Below, piece after piece: positions 38,226 to 46,056 of a stretch of 64,000 nucleotides of DNA. Made by a program: the position numbers and the translations under genes. Positions within the stretch are counted from its first letter, which is position 1. Each line of letters begins with the position of its first letter. The stretch comes from Idiomarina piscisalsi (GTDB lineage Bacteria > Pseudomonadota > Gammaproteobacteria > Enterobacterales > Alteromonadaceae). The notes under the pieces are model-generated. The model saw only the letters and a program-made list of their open reading frames with translations, searched no databases and was not told where the DNA came from. The DNA is taken from positions 434,001 through 498,000 of the forward strand of contig NZ_PIQA01000001.1 of assembly GCF_003987095.1 (NCBI RefSeq). The letters are read 5' to 3'.

Positions 38226-39401
38226 TTACTGCGCTCCTTGTTGAGATGCCAACGCTTCTTCCTCGGTGACTTTAGCGGGCCAGTGTAATAGACCACTGCG
38301 TCCTGTCATGAGCCATTCGCCGTCATTGACCACAACAATATCTGTCATTACCGAGCCGCTGGGATGTCTTAACGATTCAACGTTAAGAGCTGCATCCACT
38401 TTTAAAATTGTTCCTGAGTGGCCAACTATCAGTTGTTCTCCTGAGTCTGTTGCTACACCAGCCGATAAGTTCACGCTAGTACCGGTTTCTATTTGCTCAA
38501 ATGACTGTCCTTTGTCTTCCGACACATAAACGTTACCACGCAAGCCATACACCCATAATTTGTTGGCATTATCTAAGTGCGCTCCAAACAAGGAGCCGCG
38601 ATACGGTGACTCTAAGCGCGTCCAGTCCTCTCCGCTATTTTCGCTACTAAACAGCAAGCCCGCCTCTCCAACAATGAAGAAGTCACTGTTGCGAGCAATA
38701 ATCGCATTTAAATGATAACCGCCCGGGTTTTCCAGCTTGTCAGAAATAACCTGCCAGTTAGCACCACCGTCAGAGGTTTTTAAGAAGGTGCCATAAGCTC
38801 CTATTGCGAAAGCTGTTTGCTCGTCTACCGCTAAAATATCCAAAAACGGTTTGCTTGGGCCTTCTTCTTCAGCAACTTCAATATTGCTGATTTGGAATTG
38901 CATTTCTTCAAGCTGCCATTCAAGTTCGCTGATAACCTCATCATCTTCTTCAGTTTCCAGACGATCTTGAAGAGTAGCTACTTTTTTCTGGTAAAACGCT
39001 TTCTCCAGCGCCATTAACTGAAAACCGTCGAGTTGACGTGTCCAAGTCTGACCACCGTCTTCAGTCGTTAAAATAACGCCGTGATGCCCGGTCGCCCAGC
39101 CTTTTTCTGCGCTCGCAAAGTCAACACTGGTTATTAATACGCTGCTATCTACATCGGCCTGTATCCAGCTACCGCTCTCATCCTGGCGAATCACATTACC
39201 GTGTGCGCCAACAGCAACCAATTGTTGACCATTTGATGCGATTTCAATGAGAACTTCACTTTGTATTTCATCAGACGACAGTGCCGGTGCACTGATAACC
39301 TCGTAATCAGTGTTTGTTGTTGTATTGCCATCCTGGGCATATACTGCGGTGCTAAACAACGCACCCAACAACAGCCCGAATTGGGCAAAAGACGAACGCA
39401 T
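38226..39401 (-). CDS. Exported YCF48/BNR-repeat beta-propeller protein
   Basis: 391 residues with a signal peptide (FAQFGLLLGALFSTAVYA). Repeated blades with the pattern GWATGHHG-ILTTEDGGQTW, AFAIGAYG-FLKTSDGGANW and LWVYGLRGNVYVSEDKG are typical of the YCF48/Hcf136 family, which assists photosystem II assembly in phototrophs. Here it is a bacterial relative partnered with an RND transporter. A charged coiled-coil insert (about residues 140-185) interrupts the propeller. GGAGG precedes the ATG. A periplasmic scaffold role for the exporter is inference. Confidence 0.85.
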   Translation of the reverse strand: MRSSFAQFGLLLGALFSTAVYAQDGNTTTNTDYEVISAPALSSDEIQSEVLIEIASNGQQLVAVGAHGNVIRQDESGSWIQADVDSSVLITSVDFASAEKGWATGHHGVILTTEDGGQTWTRQLDGFQLMALEKAFYQKKVATLQDRLETEEDDEVISELEWQLEEMQFQISNIEVAEEEGPSKPFLDILAVDEQTAFAIGAYGTFLKTSDGGANWQVISDKLENPGGYHLNAIIARNSDFFIVGEAGLLFSSENSGEDWTRLESPYRGSLFGAHLDNANKLWVYGLRGNVYVSEDKGQSFEQIETGTSVNLSAGVATDSGEQLIVGHSGTILKVDAALNVESLRHPSGSVMTDIVVVNDGEWLMTGRSGLLHWPAKVTEEEALASQQGAQ

Positions 39402-39432
39402 GGAACCTCCTGGGTACTCAAAATGTCATAGG

Positions 39433-39460
39433 ATTGTATAAGCTCAATATTATTTGAAAA
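39433..39460 (-). promoter_or_regulatory. Candidate promoter of the YCF48-RND operon
   Basis: On the minus strand: TTTTCA (39460-39455), 16 bp, TACAAT (39438-39433), matching 4 and 5 of 6 consensus bases. The predicted start is about 25 nt before the ATG, leaving room for the GGAGG site. Confidence 0.6.
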
Positions 39461-39462
39461 CC

Positions 39463-39496
39463 TTTTTTCGTTAAATTCGTGCTTTTTTTCGTTAAA
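39463..39496 (+). repeat. Two 13-bp direct repeats 21 bp apart upstream of the DUF1329 gene
   Basis: TTTTTTCGTTAAA occurs at 39463-39475 and at 39484-39496. The period of 21 bp equals two helical turns, the layout of tandem operator sites. They lie between the divergent YCF48 promoter and the DUF1329 gene and cover the region where its -35 and -10 should be. A GCC..AGAGG/CCTCT..GGC stem-loop follows at 39502-39524. No known regulator is recognised. Confidence 0.5.
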
Positions 39497-39563
39497 GTAT
39501 TGCCTGAGAGGTCAGTCCTCTGGCAAAGTGATGTTGGAAAGTAGAACAACAAGGAAAATCATA

Positions 39564-40913
39564 ATGAATAAACTGATGCTAAAAGCTGGCGTATTCGCCA
39601 TGTCGGTGATATCCGCGAGCGTTGCGGCTAAAGTATCACCTGAAGAAGCCGCACGGCTTGGTCAAGACTTAACACCTATTGGTGCTGAAAAAGCGGCAAA
39701 TGCCGATGGTTCTATCCCTGCGTGGGACGGTGGTTACTCTGATCACTCCGTTGAAGTTGTTCGCGGTAACGACCCTTTCGCCGATGAAAAACCATTATTC
39801 ACTATTACTCACGACAACCTGGACGAATACAAAGATAACTTAACGCCAGGCCAAGTGGCTATGTTCGAGAAATACTCGGACTATAAAATGCATGTTTACC
39901 CAACTCATCGCACAGCAACCTACCCGGATGAGCTGTGGCCAAAAATTAAGTCAAACGCAGAAAACGCAGAAATGGTTGCCGGTGGTAACGGCTTAGAGAA
40001 TTTCGATACCACCATTCCATTTCCTATTCCGCAAAACGGTCTGGAAGTCCTTTGGAACCACATTACCCGATACCGTGGTGGCGCTGTGGCTCGTAACATT
40101 GCCCAATTCCCGGTACTGTCAAACGGGGACTACGTAACTGTAGAATTAAAAGAGACTTTGGCTTTCCCTGAGTATCTGGAAACAGGTCGTCAGGAAGCCG
40201 ATGACAATATTCTTTTTTACTTCATGCAGGAAGTTGAAGCGCCTTCACGCTTAACCGGCACTGTATTGTTGGTTCATGAAACCATTAACCAGGTAAAAGA
40301 AGGTCGCCGTGCATGGATTTACAACGCCGGTCAGCGTCGTGTCCGTCGTGCACCTAACGTCGCTTATGACGGTCCGGGTACAGCGGCAGATGGTCTGCGT
40401 ACTTCAGATAACCTGGATATGTATAACGGTGCCCCAGACAAGTACAACTGGGAGCTTAAGGGCAAAAAAGAAATTTATATCCCTTATAACAACTTTAAAA
40501 TCATGGATCCTGAGTTGGAGTATGAAGACATTATCCAGGCAGGTCACATGAACCAGGATCTTATCCGTTATGAAAAACACCGCGTTTGGGTTGTGGAAGG
40601 TAGCCTGAAAGAAGGTGAACGTCACATTTACTCAAAACGTACCATGTACATTGACGAAGACAGCTGGACAGCTTCTATCATCGACCATTATGACGGTCGT
40701 GGTGAGCTATGGCGTGTTGGTGAGGCACTGAATACTCAGTTCTACAATCAGGACGTTCCATGGATGGCTGCAGAAGCACTGTACGACTTAGACTCTGGTC
40801 GTTATATCTCTCTTGGTTTGGGTAACGAAGAAAGCCCATACATGGAGTGGGATATTGAGGTGAGCCGTGACGAGTTCACTACTAACGCCCTGCGCCGTAA
40901 AGGCTTTAGATAA
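39564..40913 (+). CDS. Exported DUF1329 protein
   Basis: 449 residues with signal peptide LMLKAGVFAMSVISASVAA. The mature part starts KVSPEEAARLGQDLTPIGAE, the usual DUF1329 opening, and contains NAGQRRVRRAPNVAYDGPG. The family belongs to the LolA/LolB-like superfamily and is thought to act at the outer membrane in lipid handling; no reaction is established. The ATG at 39564 has AAGGAAA upstream and starts a normal signal peptide; upstream in-frame GTG/ATG codons do not. Divergent from YCF48-RND and followed by a strong terminator. Confidence 0.9.
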   Translation: MNKLMLKAGVFAMSVISASVAAKVSPEEAARLGQDLTPIGAEKAANADGSIPAWDGGYSDHSVEVVRGNDPFADEKPLFTITHDNLDEYKDNLTPGQVAMFEKYSDYKMHVYPTHRTATYPDELWPKIKSNAENAEMVAGGNGLENFDTTIPFPIPQNGLEVLWNHITRYRGGAVARNIAQFPVLSNGDYVTVELKETLAFPEYLETGRQEADDNILFYFMQEVEAPSRLTGTVLLVHETINQVKEGRRAWIYNAGQRRVRRAPNVAYDGPGTAADGLRTSDNLDMYNGAPDKYNWELKGKKEIYIPYNNFKIMDPELEYEDIIQAGHMNQDLIRYEKHRVWVVEGSLKEGERHIYSKRTMYIDEDSWTASIIDHYDGRGELWRVGEALNTQFYNQDVPWMAAEALYDLDSGRYISLGLGNEESPYMEWDIEVSRDEFTTNALRRKGFR

Positions 40914-40936
40914 GCCGATACTGGTGATAAACCACT

Positions 40937-40967
40937 AAAAAGGAGACTCACATGAGTCTCCTTTTTT
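40937..40967 (+). terminator. Rho-independent terminator after the DUF1329 gene
   Basis: Stem aaaaaggagactca/tgagtctccttttt around a 2-base loop, followed by T residues, 24 nt after the stop codon. One of the strongest hairpins in the window. Confidence 0.9.
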
Positions 40968-41011
40968 CTTGTCAGGTGCTCTTTTTGACTTCTTACCATT
41001 ATCCTCTGTAG

Positions 41012-41071
41012 CCTGACTTTGTTACGTCAGGTTCTAACCTTCAACATCTCACCTGATGCAATAGCATCAGG
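41012..41071 (-). terminator. Two tandem stem-loops downstream of the GarR-like gene
   Basis: CCTGAC/GTCAGG with an 8-nt loop (41012-41031) and CCTGATGC/GCATCAGG with an AATA loop (41052-41071), in the convergent gap. The second has no T run, so it may act as an mRNA 3' stabiliser rather than an intrinsic terminator. The shared TCAGG element also occurs at 40972-40976. Confidence 0.4.
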
Positions 41072-41085
41072 CTGCTGCGGTTAGA

Positions 41086-41955
41086 TTACTTTTCCAGGCG
41101 AGCCAACAGGCTTGAAGTGTCCCAGCGGTTGCCCCCCATTTTCTGAACATCGGCGTAGAACTGGTCAACTAAGGCTGTTAGTGGCATAGAAAGACCTTGT
41201 CTGTCGGCTTCGTTCAAAGCAATTTTCAAGTCTTTGCGCATCCAGTCTACCGCAAATCCATGCTCATATTCGTTATTCCACATGGTTTTATAACGGTTTT
41301 CCATTTGCCAGGAGCCAGCGGCGCCCTGGCTAATAGCAGCAATAAGTTTATCGGGGTCTAGCCCAACCTTGCGTGCAAACTGCAGACCTTCAGATAGCCC
41401 TTGTACCACGCCGGTAATACAAATTTGGTTCACCATTTTGGCCAACTGCCCGGCTCCTGCTTCGCCCATCAGCTCCCTCGTTTTCGTATAACACGCTAAC
41501 GCGTCGCTAACTGCATCAAAAGCAGATTGTTCGCCGCCGATCATGGCTGTCAGAACACCATTCTCTGCGCCTGCCTGCCCACCCGATACGGGCGCATCAA
41601 GGAACTGACCACCTTGCTTTTTCACAGCTTCGTTAAGTTCTCTGGCCAGTTCTGCTGACGCCGTGGTGTGATCAACCACAATGGCTCCACTTTTTAAACC
41701 ACTTAAAATGCCGTCGTCGCCATAAAACACGCTACGCACATCATCATCGTTACCCACACAGACTAAAACAATATCCGCATTTTGCACCGCTTGTGCCGGT
41801 GTTGCACCATAGCGCCCCTGATACTCTTCAACCCAGGCTTTTGCTTTACTTTCAGTACGGTTATACACGCAGGTATCAAAGCCTTTCGTTTGTAAGTGTC
41901 CGGCCATTGGATAGCCCATAACACCTAAACCAATAAATGCGCACTGTATTGTCAT
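41086..41955 (-). CDS. NAD(P)-dependent beta-hydroxyacid dehydrogenase (GarR/HIBADH family)
   Basis: 289 residues. The Rossmann motif FIGLGVMGYPMAGHL opens the protein, the substrate-binding signature is DAPVSGGQAGAENGVLTAM, and the catalytic lysine is in KMVNQICITGVVQGLSEGL. Family members reduce tartronate semialdehyde or oxidise 3-hydroxyisobutyrate; the sequence looks nearer to tartronate semialdehyde reductases, but the substrate is uncertain. It follows cmoM with a 4-nt ATGA overlap. The 3' side has two stem-loops. Confidence 0.88.
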   Translation of the reverse strand: MTIQCAFIGLGVMGYPMAGHLQTKGFDTCVYNRTESKAKAWVEEYQGRYGATPAQAVQNADIVLVCVGNDDDVRSVFYGDDGILSGLKSGAIVVDHTTASAELARELNEAVKKQGGQFLDAPVSGGQAGAENGVLTAMIGGEQSAFDAVSDALACYTKTRELMGEAGAGQLAKMVNQICITGVVQGLSEGLQFARKVGLDPDKLIAAISQGAAGSWQMENRYKTMWNNEYEHGFAVDWMRKDLKIALNEADRQGLSMPLTALVDQFYADVQKMGGNRWDTSSLLARLEK

Positions 41956-42731
41956 TGTTCGTTCTCCGGTTTCTTAATCAACCAATGCTGGTAGCGCCCT
42001 AAATCGCGATAAGGCGGCTGCTGATTATATTTCAGTTCAATCGCCAGCAGTTCATCAAAGCGCTGCTGATGCTCCAGGTTTCTCAGATAGTCATGAAAAC
42101 AGCGAACACCAGTTTTTTGAATAACCTCGAGTCCAAGCTCATTCAATATATTCTGAACATCGTCCGGCACTAACGGATTCTGCGGGCTTAACCGTACTGT
42201 TTTCTTAACCTTTAACCCTCGTTCTATGTAATCAAAATTGCCGTAAATGGCATTAGCAAACAGCTTTGCATTGCGGTTATAGAACATAAGCGAGAGTGTA
42301 CCGCCCGGTGCTAATAACGTCTTTAACTGGGTTAATGCTGTTTCAGCATCTGGCATCCATTCCAAAACCGCATGGCAGAGCACTATTGGGAACTGGCCTT
42401 CATTACTTGCTAACGTCGCTAAATCGGCCGTTTGGTAGCGACAGTTATCGGCTAACCCCAGCTCTTTGTGACGCAACCGAGCGGCTTCAACCATCTCTTC
42501 TGAAATGTCGGTGTGCAAAACCTCGAAGCCTTTTTCCAGAAACCACTCATTGGCCTGCCCCAGGCCGGCACCAACATCCAGTACCCGACAAGACTCACTG
42601 TTTAATAGCGGCTGTAAGTCTTCCCTAAGAACCGCCATTCTCAAGCGACCTTTCGTACTATCGTAAATGTTTTTCGAGAACTTTTTACTGATACCGCTAA
42701 AGTCGCCACGCGAGCGTTTTTCATTTTTCAT
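41952..42731 (-). CDS. cmoM: tRNA 5-carboxymethoxyuridine methyltransferase
   Basis: SAM-dependent enzyme that methylates cmo5U34 to mcmo5U34 in wobble-U tRNAs (formerly SmtA). It has 259 residues. The sequence follows E. coli CmoM closely: KFSKNIYDSTKGRLRMAVL at the N-terminus, motif I VLDVGAGLGQAN, FHAVLEW-like CHAVLEWMPD, SLMFYNRN and GVRCFHDYL. It lies 11 nt after the NIF3 gene and overlaps the GarR-like gene by 4 nt, forming a three-gene operon. Confidence 0.93.
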   Translation of the reverse strand: MKNEKRSRGDFSGISKKFSKNIYDSTKGRLRMAVLREDLQPLLNSESCRVLDVGAGLGQANEWFLEKGFEVLHTDISEEMVEAARLRHKELGLADNCRYQTADLATLASNEGQFPIVLCHAVLEWMPDAETALTQLKTLLAPGGTLSLMFYNRNAKLFANAIYGNFDYIERGLKVKKTVRLSPQNPLVPDDVQNILNELGLEVIQKTGVRCFHDYLRNLEHQQRFDELLAIELKYNQQPPYRDLGRYQHWLIKKPENEQ

Positions 42732-42742
42732 TTACGTTCCGC

Positions 42743-43504
42743 CTAAGCTGGGCTGTCTATGTCAATAAATTGAACGTCCAGGCTAAACTTCTTAGCAATA
42801 TGCTCACCTAGGGCTTTTGCTCCGTAGCGCTCTGTAGCATGGTGGCCAGCCGCATAAAAGCCGATGCCTTGTTCACGGGCACTGTGAATGGTTGGCTCTG
42901 ATACTTCGCCGGTAATAAACGCATCGGCACCCAAGGCTGCCGCCCGATCGATAAAGCCTTGCCCGCCACCGGTACACCAGGCTAGTTTCTGAATGGGCCG
43001 AATAGGCTCTACCCAGCAGGTCAATGGCCGCTGGAGTTTCTGTTCAAGGTCATTTGCCAGCAACTGCCCTGTCACCGACTCTTTTAAAGAGCCCATAACT
43101 AAAGGGCACGCCGGATCATTCGCATCGACTGGTCCTTCCATTTGCCAGCCCATAAGCTTTGCCAGCTGGGCGTTATTACCCACCTCAGGATGAACATCAA
43201 GCGGTAAATGATACGCAAATAAATTAATGTCGTGCTTAAGCAGTTGTTTGATACGTGCTTTTTTCATGCCTGTTATAGGCTCAGGCTCGCCCTTCCAGAA
43301 ATAACCATGATGCACGAGAATAGCGTCAGCTTGCTCATCAACAGCTCTGTCAATTAGCGCCTGACACGCTGTCACTCCAGTAATGACTTTGCCTATAAAC
43401 TCAGAGCCCTCTACCTGTAACCCGTTTGGGCAATAGTCTTTTATCGCCCCGCTGTTCAAATACGAATTCAAATAATGGTGAAGTTCAGAACGCTTAATTG
43501 TCAT
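42743..43504 (-). CDS. Nif3-like dinuclear metal-centre protein (YbgI/DUF34)
   Basis: 253 residues with the metal ligands of the NIF3 family in ILVHHGYFWKG near the N-terminus and AAGHHATERYGA near the C-terminus. These form a toroid hexamer with paired metals. The cellular reaction is not established; GTP cyclohydrolase activity has been reported for one relative, and metal-insertion roles have been proposed. It is the first gene of the NIF3-cmoM-GarR operon and divergent from the H1-like gene. Confidence 0.92.
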   Translation of the reverse strand: MTIKRSELHHYLNSYLNSGAIKDYCPNGLQVEGSEFIGKVITGVTACQALIDRAVDEQADAILVHHGYFWKGEPEPITGMKKARIKQLLKHDINLFAYHLPLDVHPEVGNNAQLAKLMGWQMEGPVDANDPACPLVMGSLKESVTGQLLANDLEQKLQRPLTCWVEPIRPIQKLAWCTGGGQGFIDRAAALGADAFITGEVSEPTIHSAREQGIGFYAAGHHATERYGAKALGEHIAKKFSLDVQFIDIDSPA

Positions 43505-43534
43505 ACCGCTTTCTCACTTAAAAGGCCTGAAAAA

Positions 43535-43549
43535 ACGTTATATTAACGT
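43535..43549. repeat. 15-bp perfect palindrome between the NIF3-like and H1-like genes
   Basis: ACGTTA-TAT-TAACGT, ending 4 bp upstream of the -35 box of the H1-like gene. It lies between two divergent genes and has the size of a dimeric regulator site. The regulator is not recognised. Confidence 0.5.
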
Positions 43550-43553
43550 AAAT

Positions 43554-43582
43554 TAGACAATAATCCGAAAAAACGGTATAAA
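43554..43582 (+). promoter_or_regulatory. Strong sigma70 promoter of the H1-like gene
   Basis: TAGACA (43554-43559), exactly 17 bp, TATAAA (43577-43582). Each hexamer matches 5 of 6 consensus bases, the best promoter match I found in the window. The predicted start near 43589 gives a 5' UTR of about 55 nt. Confidence 0.8.
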
Positions 43583-43643
43583 CGAAGTGTGAAGCTTTTT
43601 TAAGCAGAGTTTTAAAGTAACCCTTGAATAAAGGAAAATTTGC

Positions 43644-44075
43644 ATGAGCAAACTGGATAAAGAAAAGGTACTGGCAGAATATACCGAAGCTTATGAAAAA
43701 GCTCATGGTAAAAAGCCAAAAATTGAAGCAAGCAATGGCTGGTACAGCGTTGACGGCGGCAAAAACGTTCGTCTTGCGCAGTTGGACGAAGAAGCGAAAG
43801 CTTTAGCAAAAGGTAAACCGGCTAAAGCGGAGAAAGCATCAGACAAAAAAGCGGCGCCTAAAAAGGCGGCAGCAAAGAAAACCGAAACTAAGTCTGATAC
43901 TAAAAAGGCTGCGCCTAAGAAAACAGCAGCTAAGAAAGAAGCGCCTAAAAAGTCTGCCGCTAAAAAGCCGGCTGTTAAAAAGTCAAACTCTGGCGGCTTA
44001 ACAGCAAAAGAGCTGTGGAAGCAGAAGCTGGAAGACAAAGGCACCGACTGTCGTTTACCGCGCGGTTCCGCTTAA
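43644..44075 (+). CDS. Histone-H1-like Lys/Ala/Pro-rich protein, 143 residues
   Basis: A small basic protein in three parts. Residues 1-52 form a folded-looking, charged N-terminal domain (EKVLAEYTEAYEKAHGKKPK, then NGWYSVDGGKNVRLAQL). Residues 55-115 are low-complexity, with repeats of AAPKKxAAKK as in eukaryotic H1 tails and bacterial AlgP/HctB-type proteins. Residues 116-143 form a short tail, SGGLTAKELWKQKLEDKGTD and CRLPRGSA. It probably binds DNA or RNA through its lysine tail; the function is unknown. AAAGGA is the ribosome binding site. It is monocistronic, with a strong promoter and a strong terminator. Confidence 0.85.
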   Translation: MSKLDKEKVLAEYTEAYEKAHGKKPKIEASNGWYSVDGGKNVRLAQLDEEAKALAKGKPAKAEKASDKKAAPKKAAAKKTETKSDTKKAAPKKTAAKKEAPKKSAAKKPAVKKSNSGGLTAKELWKQKLEDKGTDCRLPRGSA

Positions 44076-44096
44076 TTTTCTGCCGGTCAGAAACGC

Positions 44097-44128
44097 AAAA
44101 AGCGACATTGTTACAATGTCGCTTTTTT
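44097..44128 (+). terminator. Rho-independent terminator after the H1-like gene
   Basis: Stem aaaaagcgacattg/caatgtcgcttttt with a TTA loop, followed by T residues, 21 nt past the stop. It lies in a convergent gap and may also stop transcription of the KOW-like gene. Confidence 0.9.
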
Positions 44129-44150
44129 AATACCTAATTCTTGGCTATTG

Positions 44151-44408
44151 CTATAACACGTCGGGGTTTTTACCCGCCACACGGTCAATAGGCACCTTAA
44201 TTTTACGGTAACGGTGCACTAAAAAGTCACTGCGCTTGAAAATAACCTGTTCAGAGCCAAAGTCCGCCTGAGATATCAGGAAACGTTCGTTGCCCAGTAC
44301 CTTAGCAATAATACCCAGCTTACCCTGATGCGGGCCACGCTTAATGAATACAGTTTGTCCCTGTATACGCGGGTTATTATAAGTAAATGACGGATAATTA
44401 ATTGCCAC
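44151..44408 (-). CDS. KOW-like small basic protein, 85 residues
   Basis: Not assigned to a named family. Residues 17-37 (QGQTVFIKRGPHQGKLGIIA) have the spacing of a KOW motif, the RNA/protein-binding beta-hairpin of ribosomal L24/L26 and NusG. The rest is basic and beta-rich, with SEQVIFKRSDFLVHRYRKIK. No signal peptide. The GTG start at 44408 is supported by a near-perfect promoter whose predicted start lies about 27 nt upstream and by GGGAA before the codon. It lies between the H1-like gene and the sigma-ChrR-linked operon. Confidence 0.75.
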   Translation of the reverse strand: MAINYPSFTYNNPRIQGQTVFIKRGPHQGKLGIIAKVLGNERFLISQADFGSEQVIFKRSDFLVHRYRKIKVPIDRVAGKNPDVL

Positions 44409-44441
44409 AGCCGATTCCCAGATTACGTTTAACTTAGGTGC

Positions 44442-44470
44442 ATTATACGTCTGTTATCGGCTTATGACAG
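44442..44470 (-). promoter_or_regulatory. Strong promoter of the KOW-like gene
   Basis: On the minus strand: CTGTCA (44470-44465), exactly 17 bp, TATAAT (44447-44442). The -10 is perfect and the -35 matches 4 of 6. The position just downstream of the DUF3833 stop separates this gene from the operon before it. Confidence 0.72.
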
Positions 44471-44483
44471 CGTTTCTTAACCT

Positions 44484-45014
44484 TTATTTTTTACCGATAT
44501 AAAGCGTGATTTCACCAACCGGAATACCCCACTTATACATATTAGTGCGGTTGATCATATTGTTCTCATCCACTAAATACAGCCAGTCATCAAGAGTTAG
44601 AACCAGCGGTTCTCCGTCCATTTGCACTTCTAACTGATACTCCCAGTTAAGAACGTTACCCGCGGTTGTACCTTTTGCGACGCCCTCAACATCATCAGCA
44701 CGGCCTTCATAGCTGTTTTCACCGGTTTTGGTAATGTACCAAATACGACGCTGCTCGCGGCCATCGGCATACGTGAAGTATTCATCCAGTTTACCTTCGT
44801 TACCGTCCCAGGTTCCGGTCATTTCAACAGTGAAGCGTTGTATCACTTCACCGCTGTAGTCCTGAACCATACCATAAGCCACTAAGTCGCCTTTAAAAAA
44901 CTCTTCCAGTTTCAAGACGGGCTTGGCTGACTTGTAGGTATCAATACCGGTTGAGCAAGCCGACAACAGGGCAAAAGCGCTGATAAGAAAACAGGTTTTT
45001 ATTAATTTAACCAT
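44484..45014 (-). CDS. DUF3833 lipoprotein
   Basis: 176 residues with a lipoprotein signal and lipobox LLSAC (Cys20). After the lipobox the sequence (LKLEEFFKGDLVAYGMVQD) and the beta-rich body with EYFTYADGREQRRIW are typical of DUF3833, a family nearly always found with cfa-like, DUF2878 and chalcone-isomerase-like genes. The function is unknown. It is the last gene of the ten-gene operon; its ATG overlaps the stop of the preceding gene by 1 nt. Confidence 0.88.
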   Translation of the reverse strand: MVKLIKTCFLISAFALLSACSTGIDTYKSAKPVLKLEEFFKGDLVAYGMVQDYSGEVIQRFTVEMTGTWDGNEGKLDEYFTYADGREQRRIWYITKTGENSYEGRADDVEGVAKGTTAGNVLNWEYQLEVQMDGEPLVLTLDDWLYLVDENNMINRTNMYKWGIPVGEITLYIGKK

Positions 45015-45532
45015 TATTTTGCTCCTACAAGTTCGTTGCGCTCGTCTTCAAAGCGGCTTTCCGGTGACAACCAAATGGCTAAGAACTGGTCAGTAAACTC
45101 TTGGCTTTCCACCGTACCTAACAGCTCTTCGCCCTGATAAAACTCGGCATAGCCGTCTTTAGTTTCAAGTAACAACAAACAGTCGCCCTCTTTAATATCC
45201 GGCCAAAAATCTTTCAATTTCGTCAACCACTCGTCGTGTTCTGAGGAGTCTAACTCTAATTTCTGCCACTCTTCTTCCGTGGTTTCGATAAGATCATCGG
45301 CGTCAATATCACGCAAATAATTCAGTTTAAGCGCCTGACGCTCATTCTTCTCGTACTCACCGGAAGGGCTGTACAACGTGGCATCATAAACATCCCAAAA
45401 CAAAACACTCAGGCGAGTTTCACCAACCTTAGAGAAGTCTCCGGGAACTGACGCTTCACAGCTTGCCGCAAACGCAGGAGTGCTCAATGCGCTCACTAGC
45501 AAAGCCGATGCCGCTAGCATAAATTTTCTCAT
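45014..45532 (-). CDS. Exported chalcone-isomerase-like protein
   Basis: 172 residues with signal peptide LAASALLVSALSTPAFA. The mature protein opens CEASVPGDFSKVGETRLSVL and continues FWDVYDATLYSPSGEY, a pattern of the chalcone isomerase-like superfamily; in other organisms that fold binds fatty acids. It has no evident flavonoid link here, so fatty-acid binding in the periplasm is more plausible (inference). It overlaps DUF2878 by 4 nt and DUF3833 by 1 nt. Confidence 0.82.
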   Translation of the reverse strand: MRKFMLAASALLVSALSTPAFAASCEASVPGDFSKVGETRLSVLFWDVYDATLYSPSGEYEKNERQALKLNYLRDIDADDLIETTEEEWQKLELDSSEHDEWLTKLKDFWPDIKEGDCLLLLETKDGYAEFYQGEELLGTVESQEFTDQFLAIWLSPESRFEDERNELVGAK

Positions 45533-46029
45533 GGCAATACCTCCTTACGTTCGTTAGGTTTGCTCGTCATAAGGTAAACGAAATAACCCATCATCAATGA
45601 CCACACAATGGCATAAGTCACGACAGTTATAACGGTTGACTCAATAGCTGCTGCGCCAAATTCAACACCGGTTATGTAGGTAATGGGTCCTGACACCGCC
45701 CCAGCCAACAAAGCCAACCAAGTTTTTTTGGCTAACCAGTCGAGTGCGACCGGTGCCATTGCTGAGAACCCCAGCCATAACAAGGCCAGCCATAGCGGAA
45801 AATAACCGCCAACAAAATCAATAACGCCCAGACTGATACTAATAGCCTCAAGTAACAGTCCTACAGCAAACAACCGTGCTACAAGAGTCCAGTGAACTTT
45901 CCCAATACGCAGGCTATAAACGACCTGTACCAGCACTAAGGCAATTGTCAGCCAAAGGTAGTCGTTACGCCCAACTACGGCGCTAAACCAAATACCGTTA
46001 AACAAAACAAAGCTGATAATTTTGTGCAT
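45529..46029 (-). CDS. DUF2878 integral membrane protein
   Basis: 166 residues with about five transmembrane helices and short loops (IALVLVQVVYSLRIGKVHW in the middle, YAIVWSLMMGYFVYLM near the end). It matches the DUF2878 profile by content and by neighbours. The function is unknown. It lies 27 nt after the cfa-like gene and overlaps the chalcone-isomerase-like gene by 4 nt. Confidence 0.82.
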   Translation of the reverse strand: MHKIISFVLFNGIWFSAVVGRNDYLWLTIALVLVQVVYSLRIGKVHWTLVARLFAVGLLLEAISISLGVIDFVGGYFPLWLALLWLGFSAMAPVALDWLAKKTWLALLAGAVSGPITYITGVEFGAAAIESTVITVVTYAIVWSLMMGYFVYLMTSKPNERKEVLP

Positions 46030-46056
46030 AAATACCTTCCGTTTCAGCGCCCGGGT

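Noticed and set aside
40972-41071. TCAGG-containing stem-loops as REP/BIME-type repeats
   Set aside because: Only three short, unequal copies in one gap; no further copies noticed in the window, so kept as 3' stem-loops.
43703-44044. 113-codon minus-strand open frame rich in Ala/Phe/Leu opposite the H1-like gene
   Set aside because: It is the complement of the AAPKK repeats (AAG/AAA read as CTT/TTT); no ribosome binding site, and the plus-strand gene has promoter, SD and terminator.
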